Origin: JAPHTQ01 sp050302275
GTDB lineage: Bacteria; Pseudomonadota; Gammaproteobacteria; Thiohalomonadales; Thiohalomonadaceae
Assembly: GCA_050302275.1 (NCBI GenBank)
Contig: JBNLAT010000013.1
Location: forward strand, 5,135-69,134
Direction: 5' to 3'
DNA length: 64,000 bases
Shown here: one piece after another, positions 44,321 through 52,430 of the stretch
Layout of the letters: each line of letters begins with the position of its first letter
Position numbering within the stretch: position 1 is the first letter of the stretch
The notes under the pieces: generated by a model
What the model was told of the DNA's origin: nothing
What the model saw: the letters and a program-made list of their open reading frames with translations, nothing else
Database searches by the model: none
Position numbers and translations under genes: made by a program

Positions 44321-44959
44321 TTATCTACGGCGACGTTTCGTCTTCTTTTTCTTACCTGCCGCAATTTCATCTTCATCTAAGTACCGATATGTCTTTCCTG
44401 TCGCAGACATACTTAATACACCTGATTTTGCATCAGACTTTATATCTATATTGTGCAACGTAACAATCCTAGGAAGCGCAGCCATGCCGCTGACAAATTT
44501 TCCGAGATTATGGTAATTACCATTTACTTTTATGGATATTGGTAATTCAGCATAAAATTCTTTTCTTACCTCGGATAGTGGCTTAAATAATTCAAACTCT
44601 AACCCACTTGCTAACCCTGTTTGTGTTATGTCAACCAACATATCAGCAACTTCTGTTTTGCTTGGAAGTTGCCTTAGCATAGTGCCAAAAGACTCTTCCA
44701 TTTCGACCATTTGAGCTTTGTATCCATCAAGATTTACAGCTTTTGCCTGTTTGTGTTCAAAGTCACTTCTAAGTGAGGTTTCTAGTCTCTGTATTTGTTC
44801 GAGATTTAATTGTTGCTGTTGAGTATCAAAGTAGTAACCGGCAATCAACACAGCAGTAAAAACAATAGCGACTATGATCATTCGTATCGGCAACGGCCAG
44901 TTACCAATATTGTTTGGGTCCAGCCCCTGCAACTGCTCAACAAATTCATTGATATTCAT
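44321..44959 (-). CDS. pilO: Type IV pilus assembly protein PilO
   Basis: A 212-residue inner-membrane protein: one helix (IRMIIVAIVFTAVLIAGYYF), a coiled coil (QQQLNLEQIQRLETSLRSDFEHKQ) and a ferredoxin-like periplasmic domain (FKPLSEVRKEFYAELPISIKVNGNYHNLGKFVSGMAALPRIVTL). It ends with a Lys/Arg tail. It starts 4 nt inside pilN and forms the PilN-PilO alignment subcomplex. Confidence 0.95.
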   Translation of the reverse strand: MNINEFVEQLQGLDPNNIGNWPLPIRMIIVAIVFTAVLIAGYYFDTQQQQLNLEQIQRLETSLRSDFEHKQAKAVNLDGYKAQMVEMEESFGTMLRQLPSKTEVADMLVDITQTGLASGLEFELFKPLSEVRKEFYAELPISIKVNGNYHNLGKFVSGMAALPRIVTLHNIDIKSDAKSGVLSMSATGKTYRYLDEDEIAAGKKKKTKRRRR

Positions 44960-45522
44960 TTTGTAATACCTTTGCCAGCCGCTTGGGCCACCTGCAAAGT
45001 AAAGGCACGCGATTTTTCAACATCACCTTTATTAGCCTTACTAGCTGAAATTACCGTAAGTTTAGGTTCACTAAACCATGGTGATGCTTCCAAACTTCGC
45101 ATAAACGCTGATACTCGTGCGTTGGATTGCGCCATCCCTTGAATTGTTACGTTACGTCCTTTCTGTGTCAGTGAGATCAAATACAAACCATCCGGCACTG
45201 CACGAGCGATTTCATCAAAAAGATGTACCACTTCAGGACGATTACTTTGAAGCTGCTCGATAACACGCATACGCGCAACAAGCTGCTCTTTTTTCTTTTC
45301 CAGCTCGCTAATTTCCTTGATTTTGTCTTCTACACGTTTAATTTCCTGTTTTAGGATGTTATTGCGCGTTTCCTGTGCGCCGATCAGTAGCCCTACATAG
45401 ACATGCGCTACAACAACTAAACCGGCGGCAACGATTGCCATTCCTCCGACTACAGTAAAAAATTCTTTCTTTTTCTGTTGACGAAGCTCTTCACGCCAGG
45501 GGAGTAAGTTGATATGCGCCAT
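44956..45522 (-). CDS. pilN: Type IV pilus assembly protein PilN
   Basis: A 188-residue inner-membrane protein. The N-terminal INLLPWREELRQQKKKEFF motif binds PilM in the cytoplasm. A membrane helix, a coiled coil and a periplasmic domain (GLYLISLTQKGRNVTIQGMAQSNARVSAFMRSLEASPWF) follow. It overlaps pilM by 1 nt and pilO by 4 nt. Confidence 0.96.
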   Translation of the reverse strand: MAHINLLPWREELRQQKKKEFFTVVGGMAIVAAGLVVVAHVYVGLLIGAQETRNNILKQEIKRVEDKIKEISELEKKKEQLVARMRVIEQLQSNRPEVVHLFDEIARAVPDGLYLISLTQKGRNVTIQGMAQSNARVSAFMRSLEASPWFSEPKLTVISASKANKGDVEKSRAFTLQVAQAAGKGITK

Positions 45523-46586
45523 TAGTCGAAACTCCTCAGCGCAAGCCCACAGGCGATCATCAGAGCAGGTGCATCATTACTCAGCACCTGCGCCTTAATC
45601 TTGGGCGAGATAATCATATTGGAGAATGGATTTGCTACCGTTGTCGGGACACCCTGATTTTGTTCAATCAGCTCGTCGATACCGACAATGGAGGAGCTAC
45701 CACCAGCCAAGACAATATGGTCCACACTGTTGTACTGACTGGAGGAGAAGAAAAACTGTAGCGAACGGCTCACCTGTTGTGCCATCGCCTCTTTAAAAGG
45801 CTCGAGCACCTCTGGTCCATAGTTATCGGGCAGACCACCCTGGCGCTTAGCCATACCAGCCTCTTCATAAGAAAGACCGTAGCGACGTTGAATCTCTTCG
45901 GTAAGTTGCTTACCGCCGAAAACCTGCTCTCGGGTATAGATGGTTTTTAGATCGTGCAATACGTTAAGAGTGGTCATGGTGGCGCCGATATCAACCACGG
46001 CAATAGTTTTGTCCAGGCCATGATCCGGCATTTGTTCCTTCAACAGGGTGAAGGCGTTTTCCATCGCATAGGCTTCGACGTCAATTACCTTGGCATGCAA
46101 CCCGGCCAGTTCAATCGCATAGACCCTGGTGTCCACATTTTCACTACGTGATGCGGCCAGCAGGACATCGACGCGCTCGGGATCATGTTCGGTGGGGCCA
46201 ATCACCTCGAAATCGAGGTTGACCTCTTCCAGGGGATAGGGAATGTATTGATCGGCTTCAAGCTGAATTTGCCCTTCCATGTCATCGTCGGACAGGGAAG
46301 CGGGCATGGAGATAACCTTGGTGATAACCGCGGAACCGGCTACCGCTGCCGCCGCATCCTTAATTTTGGTGCCAGAACGCTTCACCGCGCGTTTGATCGC
46401 CTCGCCAACGGCATTCTCATCAGAGATGTTTTTCTCGATGACCGAGTTCGGCGGCAACGGCTCAACCGCATAGCTCTCAACACGATAGCGGTTGCCGCTT
46501 TTGCTCAGCTCCAGCAGCTTGACCGCGGTTGTGCTGATGTCGAGCCCCAGAATGGCCGGTTTGTTCCTTCCGAGGAGCGTGAACAT
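45522..46586 (-). CDS. pilM: Type IV pilus assembly ATPase-like PilM
   Basis: A 354-residue actin-fold cytoplasmic protein (GLDISTTAVKLLELS, VVDIGATMTTLNVL, IVLAGGSSSIVGIDELIE) that binds PilN. It is first in pilMNOPQ and is preceded by a good promoter at 46641-46669. Its base composition is visibly richer in GC than pilN-Q downstream. It is divergent from the PBP1A gene, as in many gammaproteobacteria. Confidence 0.97.
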   Translation of the reverse strand: MFTLLGRNKPAILGLDISTTAVKLLELSKSGNRYRVESYAVEPLPPNSVIEKNISDENAVGEAIKRAVKRSGTKIKDAAAAVAGSAVITKVISMPASLSDDDMEGQIQLEADQYIPYPLEEVNLDFEVIGPTEHDPERVDVLLAASRSENVDTRVYAIELAGLHAKVIDVEAYAMENAFTLLKEQMPDHGLDKTIAVVDIGATMTTLNVLHDLKTIYTREQVFGGKQLTEEIQRRYGLSYEEAGMAKRQGGLPDNYGPEVLEPFKEAMAQQVSRSLQFFFSSSQYNSVDHIVLAGGSSSIVGIDELIEQNQGVPTTVANPFSNMIISPKIKAQVLSNDAPALMIACGLALRSFD

Positions 46587-46640
46587 CTAGGCGTTTTTCC
46601 TTTATATATCCAAGGTTACATGAATTACCTGTTTAACAAC

Positions 46641-46669
46641 ATTAAATACCAGAGTCAAGTGTGGGTCAA
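46641..46669 (-). promoter_or_regulatory. Sigma70 promoter candidate for pilMNOPQ
   Basis: On the minus strand TTGACC, a 17-bp spacer and TTTAAT, about 55 bp upstream of the pilM ATG. A second overlapping pair (TTGACT-17-TAAACA) is weaker. Confidence 0.6.
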
Positions 46670-46691
46670 CCTATTATTTGTCGACTCGGCG

Positions 46692-46721
46692 TTAGAGAAC
46701 GCCACAAAAAAGCTTTATACT
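46692..46721 (+). promoter_or_regulatory. Promoter candidate for the PBP1A gene
   Basis: A good -10 box TATACT at 46716-46721 is preceded at 18 bp by a poor -35 (TTAGAG). It lies 46 bp before the PBP1A ATG and is divergent from the pilM promoter. Confidence 0.4.
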
Positions 46722-46767
46722 CGGGCGCTTAATTCATCTCTGAGCGACTCTAAGCAGCCATACCACA

Positions 46768-49359
46768 ATGAAATTTCGCCTCCCTGACAGGCGCCAGGTG
46801 CTCCGCGCCACCCTGGTGATTTCCCTGGCCGGTTTTATCGGCCTCACCGCCATCTACCTCTATCTGGCCCCCAAGCTGCCCGACATCGAGGCCCTTAAAG
46901 ACGTTCGCCTGCAGGTACCCCTGCGGGTATTCAGTCGCGACGGCCTGCTGATCGCTGAATACGGTGAAATGAAGCGTGTGCCCCTGCGCTACGACCAATT
47001 CCCACCCCAGTTGATCCACGCCGTGCTGGCCGCCGAGGATAACCGCTTCTTCGAGCATCCTGGCGTTGATTATCAAGGACTTATACGCGCTTTTATCCAT
47101 CTGGTACAAACCGGCGAGCGCGGTCAGGGCGGTAGTACCATCACCATGCAGGTGGCGCGTAACTTCTTCCTCAGCCGGGAGAAGACCTACTCCCGCAAAA
47201 TCAATGAGATCCTCCTGTCACTCAAGATCGAGAACGAATTGAGCAAAGAGGAGATCCTTGAGCTCTATCTGAACAAGATCTATCTGGGCAAGCGTGCCTA
47301 CGGCTTCGCCGCCGCCGCCCAAATCTACTATGGCAAGGAACTGGCCGATCTGACGCTGCCGCAACTGGCCATGATCGCCGGTCTGCCCAAGGCCCCTTCC
47401 ACCTATAACCCCATCGTCAATCCCGAACGTGCCGTGTTGCGCCGCAACTATGTCCTGCGCCGCATGAAAGAGCTGGATTACATCACCGATACCCAGTATC
47501 AGGATGGACTCGCCGCCGAGGTCACTGCGGAGGAACACTCCTTCGGCACCGAACTGGATGCCCCTTATCTGGCAGAAATGGTGCGGGCGGAGATGGTCGA
47601 GCGCTATGGCAAAGAGGCGTACAGCTACGGCTACAACGTCTTCACCACCATCGGCAGTAACCTGCAGCGTGCGGCAAACCACGCGATCCACAAAAATCTC
47701 ATCGGTTACGAACACCGCCACGGTTTTCGTGGTCCGGAAAAACACGTTGAACTGAGCGAAGACGCCGGTTCGACCGAGTGGCTCCAGGCATTGGAAGACC
47801 GCTCCACCATTGGTGGCCTGCAACCGGCCGTGGTGGTTGCCCTGTCTGAGACCGAGGCAGTCATCGCCCTCTCCGATGCCAGCCTGCATGTCCTGCCCTG
47901 GACCGGCATGCAATGGGCGCGCCGCTATATCGATGACAACAGCATGGGCGCTGAACCGACTACCGCCGCAGAAATCCTCGCCATAGGCGACGTGATTCGG
48001 GTTGAACAAAACACCAAGGGCGAATGGCAACTCTCCCAGGTGCCCGAAGTCGCCGGCGCGCTGGTCTCCCTTGATCCGAATAACGGCGCCGTACAGGCAT
48101 TGACCGGGGGTTTCGACTTCTTTGCCAGCAAGTTCAACCGTGTCACCCAGGCGGAACGCCAGCCCGGTTCCAACTTCAAACCGTTCGTCTATTCTGCCGC
48201 GCTGGACAATGGTTTCACCGCCGCCAGCATTATTAACGACGCCCCGGTGGTCTTCGAAGACAGCGCCCTGGAGAGTGAATGGCGCCCAGAGAATTACAGC
48301 GGTAAGTTCTACGGCCCAACCCGCCTGCGCGAAGCGCTGGTCAACTCACGTAATCTGGTCTCTATCCGCCTGCTCAACAGCATCGGCATCAGCACTGCCA
48401 TCCGCTATGTGAGCAAGTTCGGTTTCAGCCCGGAACGTCTGCCACGCGATCTATCCCTGGCTCTGGGTAGCGCTGCGCTCACGCCTTACGAGATCGTACG
48501 CGGCTATGCTACTTTCGCCAACGGCGGCTTCCTCATCGATCCCTTCTTCATCCAGCGCATCGAAGACAGCGATGGCAAGATCCTGTTCGAGGCGAAACCA
48601 CCCCGCGCTTGCGACGATGAGTGCCATAAACAGCTGGAGCGGGAACGGGAACTGGCAGCACAGATGGCAGTTGCTTTGGGACAAACCACTCCTGAAGTAC
48701 CTGCAGAGCAACCGGAACAGACAACCACGACCGAAGAAGCAGCGGCCAACGCCACCGTCGACACCCCGGTCAGCGAGATGATGGAAGGTGAACAACAGCG
48801 TGATCCGCTGTCACCGATAGAGGAAAATGGTGAACTGTTTGCGCCGCAAACCGTCGACCCGCGTAATGTTTACCTGATCCGATCGATCATGCAGGACGTC
48901 ATCAAACGCGGTACGGGTCGTCGCGCACTGCAACTACGTCGCCACGATCTGGCCGGTAAAACCGGCACCACCAATGACCAGCGTGACGCCTGGTTCTCCG
49001 GCTACAACAACGACGTGGTTACCACTGTCTGGGTCGGCTTCGATAATCCGCGTCCCCTCGGTAACCGAGAAACCGGCGCAGGCGCCGCTCTGCCGATGTG
49101 GATCGACTACATGCGCGAAGCGCTGCGTGATCGCCCTGAGCACAATATGTCGCAACCCGAAGGGATGGTCTCAGTACGCATCGACGCCCAGACCGGCCAG
49201 TACACCGCCGCCGACAACCCGGATGCGATCTTCGAACTGTTCCGGGTCGAAAACGCGCCGCAACCTGGTACGGCACAGCCCGTCCTCCCTGATGGTGAGA
49301 ACGGTGAAAACGGCGGTAACGGTAGTGGCGGTTCGGCGATCACCGAGCAGCTGTTCTAG
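46768..49359 (+). CDS. mrcA: Penicillin-binding protein 1A
   Basis: An 863-residue bifunctional peptidoglycan synthase. An N-terminal membrane anchor leads into a GT51 glycosyltransferase (catalytic Glu in AAEDNRFFEHPGVDYQG, then GGSTITMQVARNFFL), an OB-like insert and a transpeptidase (SxxK in PGSNFKPFVYSA, SRN, and KTG in AGKTGTTNDQRDAWF). The tail is Gly/Asn-rich. It is divergent from pilM, the standard location of this gene. Confidence 0.97.
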   Translation: MKFRLPDRRQVLRATLVISLAGFIGLTAIYLYLAPKLPDIEALKDVRLQVPLRVFSRDGLLIAEYGEMKRVPLRYDQFPPQLIHAVLAAEDNRFFEHPGVDYQGLIRAFIHLVQTGERGQGGSTITMQVARNFFLSREKTYSRKINEILLSLKIENELSKEEILELYLNKIYLGKRAYGFAAAAQIYYGKELADLTLPQLAMIAGLPKAPSTYNPIVNPERAVLRRNYVLRRMKELDYITDTQYQDGLAAEVTAEEHSFGTELDAPYLAEMVRAEMVERYGKEAYSYGYNVFTTIGSNLQRAANHAIHKNLIGYEHRHGFRGPEKHVELSEDAGSTEWLQALEDRSTIGGLQPAVVVALSETEAVIALSDASLHVLPWTGMQWARRYIDDNSMGAEPTTAAEILAIGDVIRVEQNTKGEWQLSQVPEVAGALVSLDPNNGAVQALTGGFDFFASKFNRVTQAERQPGSNFKPFVYSAALDNGFTAASIINDAPVVFEDSALESEWRPENYSGKFYGPTRLREALVNSRNLVSIRLLNSIGISTAIRYVSKFGFSPERLPRDLSLALGSAALTPYEIVRGYATFANGGFLIDPFFIQRIEDSDGKILFEAKPPRACDDECHKQLERERELAAQMAVALGQTTPEVPAEQPEQTTTTEEAAANATVDTPVSEMMEGEQQRDPLSPIEENGELFAPQTVDPRNVYLIRSIMQDVIKRGTGRRALQLRRHDLAGKTGTTNDQRDAWFSGYNNDVVTTVWVGFDNPRPLGNRETGAGAALPMWIDYMREALRDRPEHNMSQPEGMVSVRIDAQTGQYTAADNPDAIFELFRVENAPQPGTAQPVLPDGENGENGGNGSGGSAITEQLF

Positions 49360-49364
49360 GGCAT

Positions 49365-49979
49365 ATGGGCAAACGCCGCCCGGCGTCACCGGACCCTCGT
49401 CTGCGCCGCCTGCTGGCGCAGAGTGCCGCCCGATTTCTGCTTGAGGACGGACAACGGGACTTCGCCACCGCACTGCGCAAGACCGCCGCGCAACATGGCG
49501 TTAGCGACCAACGCAGCCTGCCGGACCACACGGAAATCGAGCTAGCGCTGCAGGAGCAACAGCGCCTGTTTCGCGGTAATAGCCAGCCTCGCCATCTCCT
49601 CAGCCTGCGACAAACCGCCCTGCAGGCGATGGACCTGCTGACCGATTTTCGTCCCTGCCTGGTCGGCCCGATCCTCAACGGCACGGCCGACGAACACACC
49701 CCTGTCTATCTCCATCTCTTCGCCGATACCGCGGAGGAGGTGCTGATCTTTTTAATGGATAAGGAGATACCGTTCGAGCAGGGAGAACGACGGGTTCGTT
49801 ACGGTAACGGCAAGATCGAGCTACGGCCCAAGTTCAGCTTCATCGCCGGGGAGCACGAGATCCAGCTAACGGTTTTCTCGCCACAGGAGCGCAAACGCGC
49901 ACCGCTTAGTCCAGTGGATGGCAAACCAATGCAACGCGCAGAACGCGCGCAACTGGAAAAAATTCTGTTAGAAGATTAA
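49365..49979 (+). CDS. Degenerate nucleotidyltransferase-like protein, unknown
   Basis: A 204-residue soluble protein beginning 5 nt after the PBP1A stop. The first half is helical and Arg/Gln-rich. The second half (CLVGPILNGTADEHTPVYLHLFADTAEEVLIFLMDKEIPF) recalls a compact nucleotidyltransferase fold, but the catalytic Gly-Ser and Asp-x-Asp pattern is not clear. Similar proteins are found next to PBP genes, sometimes with doubtful names; none is adopted here. It overlaps the convergent malic enzyme gene by 4 nt. Confidence 0.65.
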   Translation: MGKRRPASPDPRLRRLLAQSAARFLLEDGQRDFATALRKTAAQHGVSDQRSLPDHTEIELALQEQQRLFRGNSQPRHLLSLRQTALQAMDLLTDFRPCLVGPILNGTADEHTPVYLHLFADTAEEVLIFLMDKEIPFEQGERRVRYGNGKIELRPKFSFIAGEHEIQLTVFSPQERKRAPLSPVDGKPMQRAERAQLEKILLED

Positions 49980-51238
49980 ATAGCGGGATAATGTTCTGGC
50001 CACGGTGCTCGCGCTACGCCGCTATCGATCGCAGCCTTCGCCACCAGCGGCGGTAAGCGCTCGATCAGACGCGGATCAAAAGGCTTGGGGATAATGTAAT
50101 CCGGCCCGAACTCCAGCGACTCAACACCGTAGGCCTGCAGCACTACCGCCGGTACCGGCTCTCGGGTTAGATCGCGAAGCGCTTCCACCATCGCGATCTT
50201 CATCGCCTCGTTGATGCAGCTGGCGCGCACGTCGAGTGCGCCGCGGAAGATAAAGGGAAAACCCAACACATTGTTCACCTGGTTCGGATAGTCGGTCCGA
50301 CCAGTAGCCATGATCAGATCATCGCGCACGGTGTGGGCCACCTCGGGACGGATCTCCGGATTGGGATTGGCCAGGGCAAACAACACCGGTTTCGGCGCCA
50401 TCGAGGCCAGCATCGCCTCGCTGACCAGATTTGCGCCGGAAACACCGATAAAGACATCGGCGCCCGCCATCGCATCGGCAAGGGTACGCCGCTCGGTCTC
50501 CACGGCGAAGGGAGCCTTGTACTGATTTACTCCGTCACGCCCAAGGTAGACCACCCCATGTCGATCCACCAACAGCATGTTTTCCTGTTTTGCCCCTAGC
50601 GAGAGCAGCAGGTGCATCGCCGCCAGTCCCGCCGCACCGGCGCCGAGGCAGACGATACGTGCCTGCGCCAGATCCTTGCCCTGTAGTTCCAGTGCATTGA
50701 GCAAGCCGGCGGCGATAATAATCGCGGTGCCGTGCTGGTCATCGTGGAAAACCGGGATATCGAGCCGCTGCTGTAGTTGTCGCTCCACCTCGAAGCAGTG
50801 GGGCGCGGCAATATCCTCCAGATTGATGCCGCCGAAGGTGGGGGCGATGGCCGCCACCGCCTCGACAAAGGCCTCCGGACTCTCCGCCTGCACCTCAATG
50901 TCGAAGACGTTGATATCGGCGAAACGTTTGAACAACACCGCCTTGCCCTCCATTACCGGCTTACCCGCCAGGGCACCGACATTGCCCAAACCCAGCACCG
51001 CGGTACCATCGCTAATGACTCCGACCAGATTGCCCTTACCGGTATAGAGATAGGCATCGGCAGGATCCTCATGGATCGCCTGTACCGGCACCGCGACACC
51101 AGGGGTATAGGCCATCGCCAGTTGCTGCTGGGTCTCGCAAACCTTGGTAATAGCCGTGGCGATTTTCCCGGGAACCGGGTTGGCGTGGTATTCGAGTGAG
51201 GCCTGCTCGTGCGGGCCCAGTGTGGATTTGTCGCTCAT
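49976..51238 (-). CDS. Malic enzyme (malate dehydrogenase, decarboxylating)
   Basis: A 420-residue short-form malic enzyme producing pyruvate, CO2 and NAD(P)H from malate. It has the catalytic-region LAMAYTPGVAVPV, DGTAVLGLGNVGALAGKPVMEGKAVLFK, metal-binding EDIAAPHCFEVE and FHDDQHGTAI, and dinucleotide fold IVCLGAGAAGLAAMHLL. It lacks the phosphotransacetylase domain of MaeB. Coenzyme preference cannot be read with confidence. Confidence 0.93.
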   Translation of the reverse strand: MSDKSTLGPHEQASLEYHANPVPGKIATAITKVCETQQQLAMAYTPGVAVPVQAIHEDPADAYLYTGKGNLVGVISDGTAVLGLGNVGALAGKPVMEGKAVLFKRFADINVFDIEVQAESPEAFVEAVAAIAPTFGGINLEDIAAPHCFEVERQLQQRLDIPVFHDDQHGTAIIIAAGLLNALELQGKDLAQARIVCLGAGAAGLAAMHLLLSLGAKQENMLLVDRHGVVYLGRDGVNQYKAPFAVETERRTLADAMAGADVFIGVSGANLVSEAMLASMAPKPVLFALANPNPEIRPEVAHTVRDDLIMATGRTDYPNQVNNVLGFPFIFRGALDVRASCINEAMKIAMVEALRDLTREPVPAVVLQAYGVESLEFGPDYIIPKPFDPRLIERLPPLVAKAAIDSGVARAPWPEHYPAI

Positions 51239-51258
51239 CGCTTTAACCTGTTATCCCT

Positions 51259-52032
51259 CTAATCCTTAACGACCAATGCGGCTGGATGGGCCACCCGCAT
51301 ACGCCACTTGCCCTTATGGTAGGTCAACCAGCCACGGGCCTCTATCTTCTGCCCGACCAACGTGTGCAAATTGATATCGCTGAAATAGTGCAGATCACGT
51401 CGCGGGATCTGCAGTGCAGCATCGCCGTCCAGTTCCAGCCAGAGACTGTTCCGACTCTCAGCCACTTTTTCAACCCTGGCCGACAACAGGGCAAAACCCT
51501 CGTCTCCCTTTTGTAGCACTTTGCTCTGCTTGAACAGGCTGCGTCCCGACCAGATTCCGCGCTCGGCATCCCGCGCGGTTTTCTCATGCGCATAGTAGCA
51601 GGGGTTCTGCCACAGGCTCGGCGGTATGGAAACCGCGGCGGCCAACCCCTCATCCAGCAGCAGGGCGCTCAGGCTGCGTCCGTCGGACAGATAGGGATGA
51701 GCCAGCAAACGCCCGTAGCGATCCTTGCGCTCTGCGGCGAAGCGTAACCGCAGCTGGCCGTCACCGATCAGTTCCCGAACCCGCTTTCTGGCCGCCTCGG
51801 CGTAGGGTTCGGAACGACCATACTTATGATCGATCTCGGGGGTGTTGATCCCGGCGAAGCGTACCTTACGCCCATCCTCCAGGCGCACCGTATCACCATC
51901 GTAGACGTAGGCGACCCCGACCGTCTCGTCGGCCCGATCCAGCGGGCAGGCGCCAAGCGGCGAAACCGCCAACCCCAACGCAAAAAGGGCGCCCCATCGG
52001 GACGCCCTTTTGCGCTGCCGCCATCCGGCCAC
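51259..52032 (-). CDS. Thermonuclease-family (SNase-like) exported protein
   Basis: About 257 residues from a GTG at 52032, 4 nt after the rpmE stop. A basic n-region (RQRKRASR), hydrophobic core and LGAC give an export or lipoprotein signal. The SNase fold follows (YVYDGDTVRLEDGRKVRFAGINTPEIDHKYG, then RKDRYGRLLAHPYL with the catalytic arginines) and a C-terminal OB-like domain. The rpmE terminator lies inside its first codons, so expression may rely on terminator readthrough, a later TTG start or its own promoter. The longer frame to 52080 overlaps rpmE and is rejected. Confidence 0.8.
   Translation of the reverse strand: MAGWRQRKRASRWGALFALGLAVSPLGACPLDRADETVGVAYVYDGDTVRLEDGRKVRFAGINTPEIDHKYGRSEPYAEAARKRVRELIGDGQLRLRFAAERKDRYGRLLAHPYLSDGRSLSALLLDEGLAAAVSIPPSLWQNPCYYAHEKTARDAERGIWSGRSLFKQSKVLQKGDEGFALLSARVEKVAESRNSLWLELDGDAALQIPRRDLHYFSDINLHTLVGQKIEARGWLTYHKGKWRMRVAHPAALVVKD
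51980..52013 (-). terminator. rpmE intrinsic terminator inside the nuclease signal-peptide coding region
   Basis: AAAAGGGCG and CGCCCTTTT arms extended by CCC/GGG, followed on the minus strand by a T-run. It lies just after rpmE and within the first codons of the SNase-like gene. Confidence 0.85.
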
Positions 52033-52036
52033 GGAC

Positions 52037-52240
52037 TTACTTGCGGCCGTACTTCTGGCGGAATTTGTCGACGCGACCACCGGTGTCCACCATCTTCTGC
52101 TTACCGGTATAGAACGGGTGGCAGGCGGAGCAAACCTCCAGGTTCAGGTCGTGGCCCGCGGTAGAGCGGGTCTTGAAAGAGTTACCGCAACTGCAGTTAA
52201 CGGTAATCTCGTTGTATTCGGGATGGATATCCGCTTTCAT
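52037..52240 (-). CDS. rpmE: 50S ribosomal protein L31 (zinc form)
   Basis: A 67-residue C+ type L31 with zinc ligands Cys16, Cys18, Cys37 and Cys40 (NCSCGNSF and EVCSACHPFYTGKQK). The start is the conserved MKADIHP. It is a small single-gene unit with its own intrinsic terminator. Zinc-form L31 also acts as a zinc reserve in cells with a C- paralogue, which is not seen here. Confidence 0.97.
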   Translation of the reverse strand: MKADIHPEYNEITVNCSCGNSFKTRSTAGHDLNLEVCSACHPFYTGKQKMVDTGGRVDKFRQKYGRK

Positions 52241-52430
52241 GTCAAACCTCGTCGAGTGGTGATACGCCGCTCCCTGTCTCCGCGACAGGCACCGCGTCAG
52301 CCTTTTAAAGAGCAGGCGATCTTACGGATCTGGAGAGTACTTGGCAAGTAGTAACACCTTATAGGTGCTTGAGTCACCAGACCGATTGGCTTCTACTATG
52401 ATCTAGTAACGACTCTGGCTGGACAACATC

